64,000 nt of DNA from Mucilaginibacter sp. dw_454. Its GTDB lineage: Bacteria > Bacteroidota > Bacteroidia > Sphingobacteriales > Sphingobacteriaceae. Location: assembly GCF_018449775.1 (NCBI RefSeq), contig NZ_JAAVVB010000001.1:372001-436000 (forward strand), in the 5' to 3' direction. How positions within the stretch are numbered: position 1 is the first letter of the stretch; each line of letters opens with the position of its first letter. Position numbers and translations under genes: made by a program. The notes beneath the pieces were generated by a model. The model was given only the letters and a program-made list of their open reading frames with translations. It made no database searches and was not told where the DNA came from. Of the stretch, positions 1 through 10,387 are shown piece by piece.

Positions 1-744
1 TCCGAAGTAAAAATTGGCCTGGTGGGTAAATACGTTGAACTGCCTGATGCTTATAAATCAATCATAGAATCATTCATCCACGCCGGCGCTAAAAACGAGT
101 GCAAGGTGCATGTAACATATATCCCGTCAGAAACTCTAACTACCGGAAACGCAATTGAAAAGCTGCAGGGCCTGCATGGTGTGCTGGTTGCACCTGGCTT
201 TGGCGAGCGTGGTTTTGAAGGTAAGATAGAGGCAATACGCTATGTGCGCGAAAATAACATTCCGTTTTTTGGTATCTGTTTAGGGATGCAATGCGCAGTG
301 GTTGAATTTGGCCGTAACGTTTTAGGATTAAAGGATGCAAGCAGTACGGAAATGAACCCGGAAACGCCGAATCCGGTTATTGCCATGATGGAAGAACAGA
401 AAAAAGTAGTAAATAAAGGCGGTACCATGCGTTTAGGTGCATACCCTTGCGATATCAAAAAGGGTACAAAAGCCTTCGCTATTTATGGCGAGCAACACAT
501 TAGCGAGCGTCACCGTCATCGCTATGAGTTTAATAATCAGTATCTTAAACAATATGATGCTGCAGGCATGCAACCTTCGGGCATTAACCCGCAGAATAAC
601 CTGGTAGAGATTGTGGAACTGAAAAATCACCCGTTTTTTGTGGGCGCACAGTTTCACCCCGAATTAAAATCAACAGTTGCTAATCCGCACCCACTTTTTA
701 TTAACTTTGTCGCCGCTTCAATGGCCTATGCCCGTAAGAAGTAA
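1..744 (+). CDS. pyrG: CTP synthase, C-terminal part (cut by window start)
   Basis: CTP synthase makes CTP from UTP using glutamine-derived ammonia, the last step of pyrimidine nucleotide synthesis. Only the last 247 codons are in the window; the reading frame is open from base 1, so the synthetase half lies upstream. What is visible is the class I glutamine amidotransferase domain: the oxyanion and nucleophile region GICLGMQ with the Cys codon at 277-279, and the HPE of the His-Glu pair at 655-663. A GTG at 22 could be mistaken for a start but sits inside the linker that joins the two domains. The stop is 26 bp before yidC, so the two genes may be cotranscribed. Identification is very secure. 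Confidence 0.97.
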   Translation, partial: SEVKIGLVGKYVELPDAYKSIIESFIHAGAKNECKVHVTYIPSETLTTGNAIEKLQGLHGVLVAPGFGERGFEGKIEAIRYVRENNIPFFGICLGMQCAVVEFGRNVLGLKDASSTEMNPETPNPVIAMMEEQKKVVNKGGTMRLGAYPCDIKKGTKAFAIYGEQHISERHRHRYEFNNQYLKQYDAAGMQPSGINPQNNLVEIVELKNHPFFVGAQFHPELKSTVANPHPLFINFVAASMAYARKK

Positions 745-770
745 GTAATTTTGAGTACGATACGATAGCA

Positions 771-2609
771 ATGGATAGAAATACGTTTACAGGATTATTC
801 CTGATCATGATTATTATTTTCGCGTCATTCTGGTTGTTAAAACCATCTGATGCGCAATTAAAGAAAGAGGCCGCATTACAGGCGCAATTAAAAAAAGGAA
901 AAACTGCCGGTGCTGGTGCTGATAAAAAAACAGCAGTGCTTGACACCACAAAACTTGGCCCTAAACCGGTTGATTCGGCTATGCTGAAAACGCCTTTTGG
1001 TTCAAGCTTACAAGGGGTTGAAAAACTGGTTACCATCGAAAATAAGGACCTGCGCGTTAAATTGAGCAGCCTGGGTGGTCGCATTTATTCGGTAGAGTTG
1101 AAAAACTTCAAAACTGCCGACCAAAAACCTTTGATTTTATTTGAGGGTGATGCCAATAAGTTTGGTTTTAGCTTCGCCACGGGCGTTGCTACGATCAATA
1201 CCAGCGAGCGTTATTTTACCCCAAGTGCAGCAGGTTTGCAGGTTGCAGGTCAGGATTCGTCGGCTATCACCATGCGTTTAAGCTATAGCCCAACACAGTA
1301 TATTGATTATATATACACCCTGAAAGGCGAAGGCTATAAAGTTGGCTTAACCATTAAAGCTACCGGCCTGGATAATATCATAGCCAATGCCAGCAGCTTA
1401 ACATTGGATTGGGAAAGCAGCCTGCATCGTTTAGAGAAAAGTGCACAACTGGATCATCAGTATTCCATGATCCAATACTACGATACTAATAACGATTTTG
1501 ATTTTTTTGGCGATACTAAGGACGATCAGAAAGATATTGCCGACAAAAAATTAGAATGGGTATCGTTTAAACAACACTTCTTCTCGAGCGTGCTGCTAAG
1601 CAAAGATGGCTTTACCAAATCAAGCCTTTCTGTCAGTACAGATACCAGCAATCATGCCGATATTAAACAACTGAAAGCCAGCTTAACCGTAGCCCGCAAC
1701 AGCGATGGTTCTTATCCATTTGATTTTTACTTTAGTCCTAACAAATATTCGTTATTAGCTGCCCAGGGCCATGGCTTTGAAAAGCAAATTAACCTGGGTT
1801 GGGGTCCATTAAAGTACATCAACCGTATAGCGGTATTGCCGGTATTTAACGTATTAACCAAGTTTAACTGGAACTACGGTTTAATCATCCTGGCGTTGAC
1901 AGTTATCCTTAAACTGGTATTGTCGCCGTTAACGTACAAGTCTTACCTGTCAATGGCTAAGATGCGTGTGTTAAAGCCAGAGATGGACGAGATCAAAGGT
2001 AAAGTAGGTGAGGACAATCCTACATTGTTACAACAGGAATATCTCAAGCTCTATAAAAAGGCAGGTGTAAATCCACTAGGTGGCTGTTTGCCTTTAGTGC
2101 TGCAAATGCCTATTGTTATTGCATTCTTCCGTTTCTTCCCGGGACTGTTTGAACTACGCGGACAAAGCTTCCTGTGGATGCACGATTTATCAACTTACGA
2201 CTCATTCATCAACTTTGGTGTTAACATACCGTTCCTGGGCGATCACTTAAGTTTGATGTGCGTGTTGATGACGATATCAACGCTGATCTATACTTATTTC
2301 AACAACCAGATCTCGGGCGTAAGCGGACAAATGAAGTATATTGGTTACATCACGCCGATCATCTTCCTGGGTGCTTTGAACGGCTACCCGGCAGGTTTAA
2401 ACTATTATTATTTCCTGGCAAACATGTTTACCTTCTTACAGCAATACATTATCCGTTTAATGGTTGATGACAAGAAGATCCATGCGCAGATCCAGGAAAA
2501 CAAAAAGAAACCGGAAGATACCAAAAAGAAAAAATCAGGTTTCGCCGCTAAAATGGAAGAGATGATGCGCCAGCAACAACAGGTACAGGCGACGACTAAG
2601 AAGAAATAG
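771..2609 (+). CDS. yidC: Membrane protein insertase YidC
   Basis: YidC inserts and folds inner-membrane proteins, alone or with SecYEG. The 612-residue product has the layout of the long Gram-negative form: an N-terminal membrane anchor at about residues 7-24, a large periplasmic beta domain (about 60-340), then the conserved hydrophobic insertase core (about 350-560), which includes the segment GGCLPLVLQMPIVIAFF. A Lys-rich tail (final 45 residues) could touch the ribosome or nascent chains, as in other Bacteroidota. The gene follows pyrG by 26 bp and is closed by a clear intrinsic terminator at 2636-2659. Confidence 0.97.
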   Translation: MDRNTFTGLFLIMIIIFASFWLLKPSDAQLKKEAALQAQLKKGKTAGAGADKKTAVLDTTKLGPKPVDSAMLKTPFGSSLQGVEKLVTIENKDLRVKLSSLGGRIYSVELKNFKTADQKPLILFEGDANKFGFSFATGVATINTSERYFTPSAAGLQVAGQDSSAITMRLSYSPTQYIDYIYTLKGEGYKVGLTIKATGLDNIIANASSLTLDWESSLHRLEKSAQLDHQYSMIQYYDTNNDFDFFGDTKDDQKDIADKKLEWVSFKQHFFSSVLLSKDGFTKSSLSVSTDTSNHADIKQLKASLTVARNSDGSYPFDFYFSPNKYSLLAAQGHGFEKQINLGWGPLKYINRIAVLPVFNVLTKFNWNYGLIILALTVILKLVLSPLTYKSYLSMAKMRVLKPEMDEIKGKVGEDNPTLLQQEYLKLYKKAGVNPLGGCLPLVLQMPIVIAFFRFFPGLFELRGQSFLWMHDLSTYDSFINFGVNIPFLGDHLSLMCVLMTISTLIYTYFNNQISGVSGQMKYIGYITPIIFLGALNGYPAGLNYYYFLANMFTFLQQYIIRLMVDDKKIHAQIQENKKKPEDTKKKKSGFAAKMEEMMRQQQQVQATTKKK

Positions 2610-2635
2610 TGGCTAGTGATAAGAGAATAGGAAAA

Positions 2636-2659
2636 GGCCTGCATTAGCAGGCCTTTTTT
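2636..2659 (+). terminator. Intrinsic terminator after yidC
   Basis: A 7-bp GC-rich stem GGCCTGC / GCAGGCC (2636-2642 and 2647-2653) with a 4-nt loop is followed by six T. It lies 26 bp after the yidC stop and fits a Rho-independent terminator. Confidence 0.85.
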
Positions 2660-2660
2660 C

Positions 2661-2680
2661 GTAGAGACGCATTGCGTCTA
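2661..2680. repeat. Short AGACGCA hairpin repeat
   Basis: AGAGACGCA at 2663-2671 is followed at once by the inverse TGCGTCT. The same word occurs twice at 49099-49162, so this is a small dispersed intergenic palindrome. Confidence 0.5.
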
Positions 2681-2697
2681 ATAACCCATCCGCCGCG

Positions 2698-2829
2698 CGT
2701 CATTGCGAGGTACGAAGCAATCTCTACACATGTTAATCAATGTCCGTAGTCATCGTGCGGGCTATCGCCAAATTAGATTTATCCTATTGACTGTCTGTTG
2801 CAGAGATTGCTTCGTACCTCGCAATGACG
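2698..2829. repeat. REPIN-like inverted repeat, copy 1
   Basis: Two perfect 28-bp arms (2698-2725 and 2802-2829) begin and end with CGTCATTGCGAG / CTCGCAATGACG and enclose 76 bp. At least eight related palindromes occur elsewhere in the window, always between genes. The 2610-2902 gap otherwise holds only the yidC terminator and the leader of the next gene. Confidence 0.85.
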
Positions 2830-2902
2830 TTAATTGATATATCCCATCAAATTAATTTTTCGTTTAACTAAAAATGTTAGTAAAATCTGCTAGATTTGAA
2901 TT

Positions 2903-4267
2903 GTGTACGCGGTAGTAGATATAGAGACAACAGGGGGGCATGCTAATGCTAACGGCATCACAGAGATAGCCATTTGCCTGCATGATGGTAAAAAGATAAC
3001 CAAACGCTTTAGTACACTGGTAAATCCCCGCAGGGATATCCCTATCTATATTCGGGCGTTAACAGGTATTACCAACGAGATGGTGGCCGATGCCCCGCCG
3101 TTTGAAGACGTGGCAGCAGATATTTACCATTTGCTGCATGGCAAGATCTTTATTGCCCATAATGTCAACTTCGATTTTTCTTTTGTTCGATACCATTTGG
3201 CGCAAGCCGGGTATGAACTGCAATGCAATAAGCTATGTACGGTAAGGCTGGGACGCAAGATCTTGCCCGGATTGCCATCATATAGCCTGGGTAAGCTTTG
3301 TCATCACTTGGGGATAGACAATGAAAGCCGTCACCGTGCTATGGGCGATTGCGAAGCAACCGCCGAGCTGTTTAGCCTGCTGATACGTAATGACCGCGAC
3401 GACCATATTAAACAGGCGCTAAAACAAAATTCTAAGGAACAGGTACTACCACCACATTTGCCTAAAAAGGCGGTGCAGGATCTGCCCGATACGCCCGGCG
3501 TTTACTACTTTCACGATCATAAAGGCAAAGTCATTTATGTAGGGAAGGCTAAGAATATCAAGAAACGTGTAAGCAGCCACTTTACAGGTAATAACCCCGG
3601 TCAGCAACGACAGGAGTTTTTGAAGAACATACACCAGATCACCCACCAGATTTGCGGTACTGAGCTTATAGCCTTTGTATTGGAAGCTGTGGAGATTAAA
3701 CGCCTGTGGCCTAAATACAACCGCTCACTGAAACGATTTGAACATGCCTATGGTTTATATATGTTCGAAGATCAGCGTGGCTACATGCGCCTGGCGGTGG
3801 ACAAATACCGCAAAGACACCGGCGCAATATACACCTGTAATACCATATTTGAAGGCAGGACGATATTGAACCAACTGATAGAAATGTTTGCGCTGTGCCC
3901 AAAACTCTGCTTTATCCAAAGCAATGCCGGGCCATGCACCGGTGTTGCCAAAGAGCAATGCGCCTGTACCGGTATTGAGCCTGCCGATGCCTATAATGAA
4001 AAAGTTAACCTGGCCATAGCCGAACTTAATAACGCTTTACCAACCTTCGCCATCCGCGATGACGGCAGAACAGATGATGAGCACAGCTGTATTTTGGTTG
4101 AGAAGGGTAAGTTTTATGGCATGGGTTATATCTCTCATTATTTCCAGGTAGAGAATGTGCAGCAGCTTAAAGACTACATCACCCCATATCCCGGTAACGA
4201 TTACATTAAGAACCTGGTAGCTAATTATGCCGAGAAGTTTCCGCAGCGTAAGGTGGTGTTTGGGTAG
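2903..4267 (+). CDS. Exonuclease (DnaQ-like) / GIY-YIG nuclease fusion
   Basis: Two nuclease modules are joined in 454 residues. Residues 1-165 form a DEDDh 3'-5' exonuclease like the proofreading subunit of DNA polymerase III: DIETTG, HNVNFDF and HRAMGDCEAT supply the acidic residues and the His. Residues about 190-270 form a GIY-YIG endonuclease of the UvrC/Cho type (GVYYF, then KVIYVGKAKNIKKR). The remainder resembles the part of Cho/UvrC-like proteins after the nuclease. No UvrB-binding or helix-hairpin-helix region is obvious. Start: the frame is closed by TGA at 2897-2899, so GTG 2903 is the first usable codon. A role in excision repair is likely from the family but not shown here. Confidence 0.88.
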   Translation: MYAVVDIETTGGHANANGITEIAICLHDGKKITKRFSTLVNPRRDIPIYIRALTGITNEMVADAPPFEDVAADIYHLLHGKIFIAHNVNFDFSFVRYHLAQAGYELQCNKLCTVRLGRKILPGLPSYSLGKLCHHLGIDNESRHRAMGDCEATAELFSLLIRNDRDDHIKQALKQNSKEQVLPPHLPKKAVQDLPDTPGVYYFHDHKGKVIYVGKAKNIKKRVSSHFTGNNPGQQRQEFLKNIHQITHQICGTELIAFVLEAVEIKRLWPKYNRSLKRFEHAYGLYMFEDQRGYMRLAVDKYRKDTGAIYTCNTIFEGRTILNQLIEMFALCPKLCFIQSNAGPCTGVAKEQCACTGIEPADAYNEKVNLAIAELNNALPTFAIRDDGRTDDEHSCILVEKGKFYGMGYISHYFQVENVQQLKDYITPYPGNDYIKNLVANYAEKFPQRKVVFG

Positions 4268-4283
4268 GGGTTTATCCCCAACC

Positions 4284-4369
4284 CGTCATCGCGAGCGATA
4301 GCGTGGCGATCTCTTGACAACGGATAGGCGGCGAGAGATTGCCACACTCGTACCTCGTTCGCAATGACG
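4284..4369. repeat. REPIN-like inverted repeat, copy 2
   Basis: Starts CGTCATCGCGAG and ends TTCGCAATGACG. The arms are imperfect and belong to the same family as 2698-2829. It sits 17 bp after the nuclease stop. Confidence 0.75.
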
Positions 4370-4472
4370 GCTTGGAAAATAATGTGGTTATCGAGAGTAT
4401 AGTTAACAAATCCACCTTCGGCATCATAATTGGTAAGTCTTTAATACATCAAACTATTAAAAACTTAAGATT

Positions 4473-5009
4473 ATGAACAGCATTAATCAAAATCAACCCG
4501 AAGATAATTTTAAAGACCTGAATGGTCCGGAAGCATTAACCAAGTTGAAAGAACTGGCAGAAGATGCTAAAACCTGTTTCTTTACCAGCAATATCAAAAC
4601 AGGCTTGCCATCATCGGCACGTCCAATGACGGTGCAGCAGGTTGACGACGAAGGTAACCTGTGGTTCCTGATTGCAAACGACAGCGAAACCTACCACGAA
4701 CTAAAAAGTGAACCGCTTGCCCAGTTATTCTTTCAGGGATCGAAATATTCTGACTACCTGAATGTATATGGCTTGGTTACACTAAGCGCCGATAAAGAAA
4801 AAATCAAAGAATTCTGGAAACCGATACTAAAAACCTGGTTTACGGAAGGAGAGGCTGACCCGCGCATAGCCGTAGTGAAACTGGAACCTACCGAAGCTTA
4901 CTATTGGGACAACAAACACGGTAATGCTGTAGCTTTCATTAAACAACTAGCCGGAGCAGCCATTGGTAAAACACTGGATGATTCTGTTGAAGGGAAGATA
5001 ACTATTTAA
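4473..5009 (+). CDS. General stress protein, pyridoxamine-phosphate-oxidase-like (FMN-binding fold)
   Basis: The 178-residue product matches the general stress protein 26 type of split-barrel flavin-binding proteins. Residues about 20-160 carry the pattern of this fold: the early strand with TCFFTSNIKTG and SARPMTV, then LWFLIANDS, the LFFQGS strand and the acidic C-terminal helix. In related bacteria such proteins rise under stress and bind FMN or FAD, but their substrate is unknown. It starts at ATG 4473, stands alone, and is followed by the AT-rich HD gene. Not a true PdxH, being shorter and lacking the PLP-site residues. Confidence 0.8.
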   Translation: MNSINQNQPEDNFKDLNGPEALTKLKELAEDAKTCFFTSNIKTGLPSSARPMTVQQVDDEGNLWFLIANDSETYHELKSEPLAQLFFQGSKYSDYLNVYGLVTLSADKEKIKEFWKPILKTWFTEGEADPRIAVVKLEPTEAYYWDNKHGNAVAFIKQLAGAAIGKTLDDSVEGKITI

Positions 5010-5122
5010 GATCCGATATTACCTAACGAAATTACATCCGCAATAATTTACTTCACTTTATTTTTGATAACAGTTTTTTTAAATTATACTTGCTCTTGTC
5101 AACCTGTTTGATAACCAATTAT

Positions 5123-6712
5123 ATGCCTGAATCACATCTCAACAACTATTACGGGTCTATATTAGATCCGTTACATGGTGACATTAAATTATCCGAAATC
5201 GAAAAGTGGATCTTGGCTCAACCGATATTTTCACGGTTGAGAAAAGTCAAACAGAATTCGTTTTTATATTATGTATTTCCTTCATCAAATCATACACGAT
5301 TTGAACATTCTGTAGGTGTGATGCACACTGCAGGCAGGATCTACAATTCTTGTAAAGAAAACTACAATACCGGGATAAAAAAAGCTCAAAAATATTTCCA
5401 GGCGGAGAGCGAATTGTTTTTCGATCTAGATCGCTTAGGAACCCAAGAAGGTATTTTTTATCAGGAACTTAGACTTGCAGCGCTTCTTCATGATATTGGG
5501 CACGGGCCGATGTCGCATTTGTTTGATTCGTTTGCAATATCCAAGAAAACTTTTTTAGACGTAATCGAAAATGACCTAGTAGTAAATAAATATAGATCAG
5601 GATTTGAAAAGCTTATAGAAGCAAGCGACGGCAAAGTCGAACATGAATTGATTTCATGTTTATTTGTGTTTTACTTAATCGATACTTTGAAAAAACAGAA
5701 CATTGACGATCCTGATAAATTCTCGCCAATAGTACAGCAAAATATAAGCAATATTGAAGCTGAAAGAATTGTGAAAATGATAGAACCCAAATTTGTGGGG
5801 ATAACAAATATAATTGATGATAACGGCGTTGATTATACGAGTTTTTTTTCTCGAATTATAACAGCGTTTCCTATTGATGCTGATAGAATGGACTATTTCT
5901 TAAGAGATAGTTATTTTGCGGGTGTAACTTACGGGATTTATGATATCAATAGAATTTTTTCTTCGTTTATACCGATAATTGAAGATCAAGTTGTAAAACT
6001 GGGATATAAAGAAAGTGGATCTGACTCTATGTTGAGATTCATCCAATCCAGATCTCACTTATATAATCAAATATATTTTCACAAAACAAATCGGGGGGCA
6101 AATCTAATGCTTACTCATTCTACCCTTACTTTGACAGGCTCTGAAACTAAATTGCTTGATGATTGTGAAAAACTAACAGATATAGTAAAGTTTTATGTGG
6201 ATAATGGAGATGAGTTTTTCTTAAGAGAAACTATAAAAAAATATAATGATAAGAGCGGGAAAACTATCGAAAACGAAATTCTTAACAGCTTAATAAACAG
6301 GAAATTGTTTAAACGAATTTATAGAAAACGTATAACAATAAGTGCAGAAGACACAAAAGCTTTCGCTAAGGTTAACGAGACGGTAAAAGAGATTAGAAAT
6401 AAACTAACCGCGTTAAATGCCGACAGAGAAAATAACACCTATTCGGCAATTGACCTTAGTAAAAATGAAAATTATAAAGATTCTGGTGAAGATAAAGCGG
6501 TTCTTTTGATAAAAAAAGGTGCAGCAGGATACGAAATATCTGACAAGTGGTTAACGCACAGTTTGGAATTTAAAAATTTAAACTTAATAACATTAACAGT
6601 CAGAATATACATCAAGCGTACTTTTAATAATTCGAAAGAATTTGAGAAAATTAGTGAAAGTATTTTAAGTGCGTGTAAATCAGAAATTAAAATAATTGAA
6701 TCAATTAATTAG
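5123..6712 (+). CDS. HD-domain phosphohydrolase (dGTPase/SAMHD1-like superfamily)
   Basis: The product has 529 residues from ATG 5123, chosen over an upstream TTG because homology to the family begins right there ([19 protein letters not shown]). The metal site of the HD superfamily is present: [10 protein letters not shown], then [12 protein letters not shown] with the paired His-Asp, then the late [11 protein letters not shown] aspartate. This is the COG1078 type, related to dNTP triphosphohydrolases, which cut nucleotides to nucleosides and triphosphate. The C-terminal 200 residues are not recognised. The gene is visibly more AT-rich than its neighbours, uses many AAA, ATA and TTT codons, and runs 8 bp into the 3' end of pyrF, which suggests a foreign insertion. 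Function in this host is unknown. Confidence 0.82.
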   Translation: MPESHLNNYYGSILDPLHGDIKLSEIEKWILAQPIFSRLRKVKQNSFLYYVFPSSNHTRFEHSVGVMHTAGRIYNSCKENYNTGIKKAQKYFQAESELFFDLDRLGTQEGIFYQELRLAALLHDIGHGPMSHLFDSFAISKKTFLDVIENDLVVNKYRSGFEKLIEASDGKVEHELISCLFVFYLIDTLKKQNIDDPDKFSPIVQQNISNIEAERIVKMIEPKFVGITNIIDDNGVDYTSFFSRIITAFPIDADRMDYFLRDSYFAGVTYGIYDINRIFSSFIPIIEDQVVKLGYKESGSDSMLRFIQSRSHLYNQIYFHKTNRGANLMLTHSTLTLTGSETKLLDDCEKLTDIVKFYVDNGDEFFLRETIKKYNDKSGKTIENEILNSLINRKLFKRIYRKRITISAEDTKAFAKVNETVKEIRNKLTALNADRENNTYSAIDLSKNENYKDSGEDKAVLLIKKGAAGYEISDKWLTHSLEFKNLNLITLTVRIYIKRTFNNSKEFEKISESILSACKSEIKIIESIN

Positions 6713-7553
6713 AATCCCTCGGTATAATTTCGGCTTTTTCTAACTCCAGCTGCATCTGCTTTTGCAAACTCTTCGCTTCCTCACGCGCAGCGTCTGCAAA
6801 ATCCTCACCATTGCCAGCGTAAATAATTGAACGTGATGCATTAACCAGTAAGCCGCAATCTTTGGTTATTCCATATTTGCAAACATCTTCTAAGCTGCCG
6901 CCCTGTGCGCCAACGCCGGGTACCAGTAAAAAGTTATCGGGGGCGTATTTGCGTATGTCGGTAAATTCGGTGCTTTTGGTGGCGCCTACAACGTACATAA
7001 TACGGTCTGCACCGGCCCAGGTGTTGGCCTTTTTGATAACGGTTTCGTATAGATGGCCATCGCCGGTGTTAAGATATTGAAAATCTTTGCTGCCTATAGA
7101 TGATGTCAACGCCAGGATGATCACCCATTTGCCCTCATATTTCAAATACGGTGTAACGCTGTCATTGCCCATATATGGGGTAACCGTAATAGCGTCGAAA
7201 CTCATGCCCGATGTTGTTTCATCAAAAAAGGCACGTGCGTATTTATCAGAGGTATTACCAATGTCGCCGCGTTTGGCGTCAATAATATTTAAAGTATCCT
7301 GTGGTAAATATTTCCAGGTGGCTATCAGGCTTTGCAGGCCCTTCACACCATAGCTTTCATAAAAGGCAGAATTGGGCTTATAAGCCACGCAAAGGTCTTT
7401 AGTGGCGTCTATAATACGTTTATTAAACTCAAAAACAGGATCGGGGTATTGTTTTAAAAACTCGGGGATCTTGTCGACATCTGTATCCAAACCAACACAT
7501 AGAAATGATTTTTTTTGTTTAATCTGGTCTATCAGTTGCTGGCGTGTAATCAT
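6705..7553 (-). CDS. pyrF: Orotidine 5'-phosphate decarboxylase (type 2)
   Basis: This enzyme decarboxylates OMP to UMP, the end of de novo UMP synthesis. The 282-residue length and the pattern ([14 protein letters not shown] near the N terminus, the catalytic Lys-Asp cluster [13 protein letters not shown], then [10 protein letters not shown] as phosphate-binding loop) identify the longer type 2 family. The 3' end overlaps the convergent HD gene by 8 bp. It has no terminator of its own in the short space available. Confidence 0.95.
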   Translation of the reverse strand: MITRQQLIDQIKQKKSFLCVGLDTDVDKIPEFLKQYPDPVFEFNKRIIDATKDLCVAYKPNSAFYESYGVKGLQSLIATWKYLPQDTLNIIDAKRGDIGNTSDKYARAFFDETTSGMSFDAITVTPYMGNDSVTPYLKYEGKWVIILALTSSIGSKDFQYLNTGDGHLYETVIKKANTWAGADRIMYVVGATKSTEFTDIRKYAPDNFLLVPGVGAQGGSLEDVCKYGITKDCGLLVNASRSIIYAGNGEDFADAAREEAKSLQKQMQLELEKAEIIPRDSN

Positions 7554-7868
7554 AAGATAATCTGGAAGATGAGTTTTAATCGCCCAAAAAAACTAAAAAT
7601 TAGCTTAATTGTTCAGTTAAAAAAGATATTTTTTTTAAAAGTTTGTTTTCTGAATTTTAATGATTAGAATTGCAGTGTTTTCCTTTGAGTTTTTCTTGCA
7701 CTAAAGAATAATTTTTCAATCCCACGTTATATATCATTAGTATACCTGGTTTTAACAGTGCAAAAACAAGCTGCAAAAAATTTCTTTTTCAAATAACTAT
7801 CTGAGCATACTGTAAGTCTCACGTATAACTGTTGTAATAAAACCCCTTTTGAACCCATAATTCATATC
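7554..7868. other. AT-rich leader region between pyrF and rho
   Basis: These 315 bp separate two divergent genes and must hold both promoters. The sequence is AT-rich with several T and A tracts; I could not place an unambiguous TTG-N19-TAnnTTTG pair. No small gene is convincing. A long rho leader is common because rho is often autoregulated. Confidence 0.5.
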
Positions 7869-9488
7869 ATGTCTGATACTACCGAATTGAACGACAAGCT
7901 CGTTTCTGAGTTGCGCGAAATTGCCAAAAGTTTAGGTGTTCCTGATGCCGACTCGCTACGCAAGCCCGACTTAATAACTAATATTGTACAAATGCAACAG
8001 CTTATCGAAGCTGCCAGAGCACAACAACAAGTTGTTGAAAATAACTATACGCCGATAGGCGCACAAAAAGAAGAAGCCGGCGAGAAAAAAGTACGCGCCA
8101 GAATACGCACCACTACTACTAAAATAACCAAACCACGTGTTGAGGTTCCGTTAGACGATACTAATTTATTTGATGCACAAGATGACGAGCCGCAAGCTGA
8201 TGACGAGGTAATTAGCGAAAATATTCCTGTTAGTGAGGATGAAGGTCAATCACCACAACAGGAAGGCGAAATAGCTGCTGAATCTTCAGCCGATCCTAAT
8301 GCTGAACGTCCTCAAAAATTTGAGCGTCGCGTGCAGCAGCAAAAAGCGCCTGAACCCGCTATCAATCTTGATTTTGACAACGTAATTGTAAATGAAGGTG
8401 TATTAGAGATCATGCCTGATGGTTATGGTTTCCTGCGCTCATCTGACTATAACTATCTAACTTCGCCTGATGATATTTATGTATCACAGTCGCAAATAAA
8501 ATTATTCGGTCTTAAAACAGGCGATACCGTTCGTGGCAGCATCCGCCCGCCAAAAGAAGGCGAGAAATATTTCCCGTTGGTACGTGTTGAAGCTATTAAC
8601 GGCCGTATCCCTGCCGAAGTACGTGACCGTGTTCCTTTTGATCACTTGACACCGCTTTTCCCTTCAGAGAAATTACATTTATTTACAGATCCGGGTAATT
8701 ATTCAACCCGTATCATGGACCTTTTCTCGCCAATAGGTAAGGGCCAGCGTGGTTTGATCGTGGCACAGCCTAAAACAGGTAAAACCATGTTATTAAAGGA
8801 TGTGGCTAATGCTATCGCCAAAAATCACCCGGAAGTTTACCTGATCATTCTATTGATTGATGAGCGCCCTGAGGAGGTTACAGATATGGCCCGCAGCGTA
8901 CGCGCCGAGGTTGTTTCGTCAACATTTGATGAACCTGCCGAGCGTCACGTGAAAATTGCTAACATCGTTTTAGAGAAAGCTAAACGCATGGTTGAGTGTG
9001 GTCATGACGTGGTAATTTTGTTAGATTCTATCACCCGTTTAGCTCGTGCTTACAATACGGTAGCACCTGCATCTGGTAAAATATTATCAGGTGGTGTTGA
9101 TGCTAATGCGTTACACAAACCAAAACGTTTCTTTGGTGCTGCCCGTAACATTGAGGATGGTGGCTCATTAACCATCATTGCGACAGCGTTGACAGAAACC
9201 GGATCTAAAATGGACGAGGTTATCTTTGAAGAGTTTAAAGGTACCGGTAACATGGAGTTACAGTTGGATAGAAAACTATCAAACAAACGCGTATTCCCGG
9301 CTATTGATATTACTGCATCAAGCACACGTAGAGACGATTTGCTGTTGGATAAAGAGACTTTACAACGCATCTGGATACTACGTAACCACCTGGCCGATAT
9401 GAACTCGATAGAGGCTATGGAGTTCTTGCAGAGCCAGGTTAGAGGCACAAAAACTAATGAAGAGTTCTTAATCTCGATGAATTCGTAG
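7869..9488 (+). CDS. rho: Transcription termination factor Rho
   Basis: Rho is the hexameric ATP-driven RNA translocase that ends transcription. The 539-residue product is about 120 residues longer than the E. coli protein because of an acidic, Gln/Glu-rich, probably disordered insert (about 60-165) between the N-terminal Rho_N helices (1-50) and the cold-shock-like RNA-binding domain (about 175-250, [15 protein letters not shown]). The ATPase core has the P-loop AQPKTGKT, the [11 protein letters not shown]alker B region and [10 protein letters not shown]. Such inserts are typical of Bacteroidota. The gene is followed by a complex inverted repeat. Confidence 0.97.
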   Translation: MSDTTELNDKLVSELREIAKSLGVPDADSLRKPDLITNIVQMQQLIEAARAQQQVVENNYTPIGAQKEEAGEKKVRARIRTTTTKITKPRVEVPLDDTNLFDAQDDEPQADDEVISENIPVSEDEGQSPQQEGEIAAESSADPNAERPQKFERRVQQQKAPEPAINLDFDNVIVNEGVLEIMPDGYGFLRSSDYNYLTSPDDIYVSQSQIKLFGLKTGDTVRGSIRPPKEGEKYFPLVRVEAINGRIPAEVRDRVPFDHLTPLFPSEKLHLFTDPGNYSTRIMDLFSPIGKGQRGLIVAQPKTGKTMLLKDVANAIAKNHPEVYLIILLIDERPEEVTDMARSVRAEVVSSTFDEPAERHVKIANIVLEKAKRMVECGHDVVILLDSITRLARAYNTVAPASGKILSGGVDANALHKPKRFFGAARNIEDGGSLTIIATALTETGSKMDEVIFEEFKGTGNMELQLDRKLSNKRVFPAIDITASSTRRDDLLLDKETLQRIWILRNHLADMNSIEAMEFLQSQVRGTKTNEEFLISMNS

Positions 9489-9490
9489 AT

Positions 9491-9562
9491 AGAGATTAAA
9501 GGTTGGAGGTTGGTGATTAGCGTTTTAACTAATCTCTGATCTCCAATCACTAATTTCTAATC
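9491..9562. repeat. Self-repetitive inverted repeat after rho
   Basis: The two arms are assembled from variants of CTAATCTC and its complement (for example GATTAGAGATT-like words left, CTCCAATCACTAATTTCTAA right). A close relative lies at 42901-42987 after the AMP nucleosidase gene. It could act as a bidirectional terminator or RNA-stabilising hairpin. Confidence 0.55.
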
Positions 9563-9581
9563 ATAACTTAATCGACTGTTA

Positions 9582-9612
9582 TTGATTTATTAAGTTAATA
9601 CTAATACCTTCA
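9582..9612 (+). promoter_or_regulatory. Candidate promoter for pssA
   Basis: ATTG (9581-9584) is followed after 20 bp by TACCTTCA (9605-9612), close to the Bacteroidota TTTG-N19..20-TAnnTTTG consensus. Transcription would begin only a few bases before ATG 9621, giving a very short leader. Confidence 0.4.
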
Positions 9613-9620
9613 CCCCTGAA

Positions 9621-10361
9621 ATGAGAAAGCGGGTAAAAAAGCATGTCCCTAACGCAATAACCTGTTGCAACCTGTTTAGCGGTTGTGTGGGGATTGTATT
9701 TGCCGTGCAAGGCAATTTAGTTACCGCGGCCTATGCCGTTTTCCTGGCAGCTATATTTGATTTTTTTGATGGATTTGCTGCACGTGTACTACAATCGTTC
9801 TCGGGAATAGGGAAGGAACTGGATTCGTTGGCTGATGTGGTAAGTTTTGGCGTTTTGCCTTCAGCGATATTATACCAGCTTTTCTTACAGGCTCCGCAAA
9901 TCCATGCCGTTAGCCAGTTTTTAAACTTCAGCGCGTTTTTGATCGCGGTATTTTCTATGCTCAGGCTGGCTAAGTTTAATACCGATACCCGACAGGCTGA
10001 AATTTTCATTGGCTTACCAACACCGGCAAATGCTATTTTAATAGCGTCATTCCCATTAATTATCGATCAGCACCCGGGTCTTTCCAAGATCATATTAAAT
10101 CCATTTGTTCTTTCTGCATTTGTGGTGGTGATGTGCGCATTATTAGTAGCTGAATTGCCGCTTATGTCGCTCAAATTCAAGAATAAAGACCTTAACAAAA
10201 ATATTTATCGCTATTTGCTGCTGTTGTTCTCGGCAATATTGATACTATTTTTTAAATTTGCCGCTGTTCCGGTGGTTATATTTATCTATATCACCTTATC
10301 AATTGTTCAATTTAAAATAGCCCACGACGATGTTGCAGGCGCTCAAAAAGAGTCACAATAA
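9621..10361 (+). CDS. pssA: CDP-diacylglycerol--serine O-phosphatidyltransferase
   Basis: Transfers a phosphatidyl group from CDP-diacylglycerol to serine, the first step toward phosphatidylethanolamine. The 246-residue protein is strongly hydrophobic with about eight membrane segments and holds the CDP-alcohol phosphotransferase signature DG..AR...G...D...D, visible as DFFDGFAARV followed by GIGKELDSLAD. A purS gene follows after 26 bp in the same direction. Confidence 0.93.
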   Translation: MRKRVKKHVPNAITCCNLFSGCVGIVFAVQGNLVTAAYAVFLAAIFDFFDGFAARVLQSFSGIGKELDSLADVVSFGVLPSAILYQLFLQAPQIHAVSQFLNFSAFLIAVFSMLRLAKFNTDTRQAEIFIGLPTPANAILIASFPLIIDQHPGLSKIILNPFVLSAFVVVMCALLVAELPLMSLKFKNKDLNKNIYRYLLLLFSAILILFFKFAAVPVVIFIYITLSIVQFKIAHDDVAGAQKESQ

Positions 10362-10387
10362 CATCGTTCACAAAATAAAATCACTCC

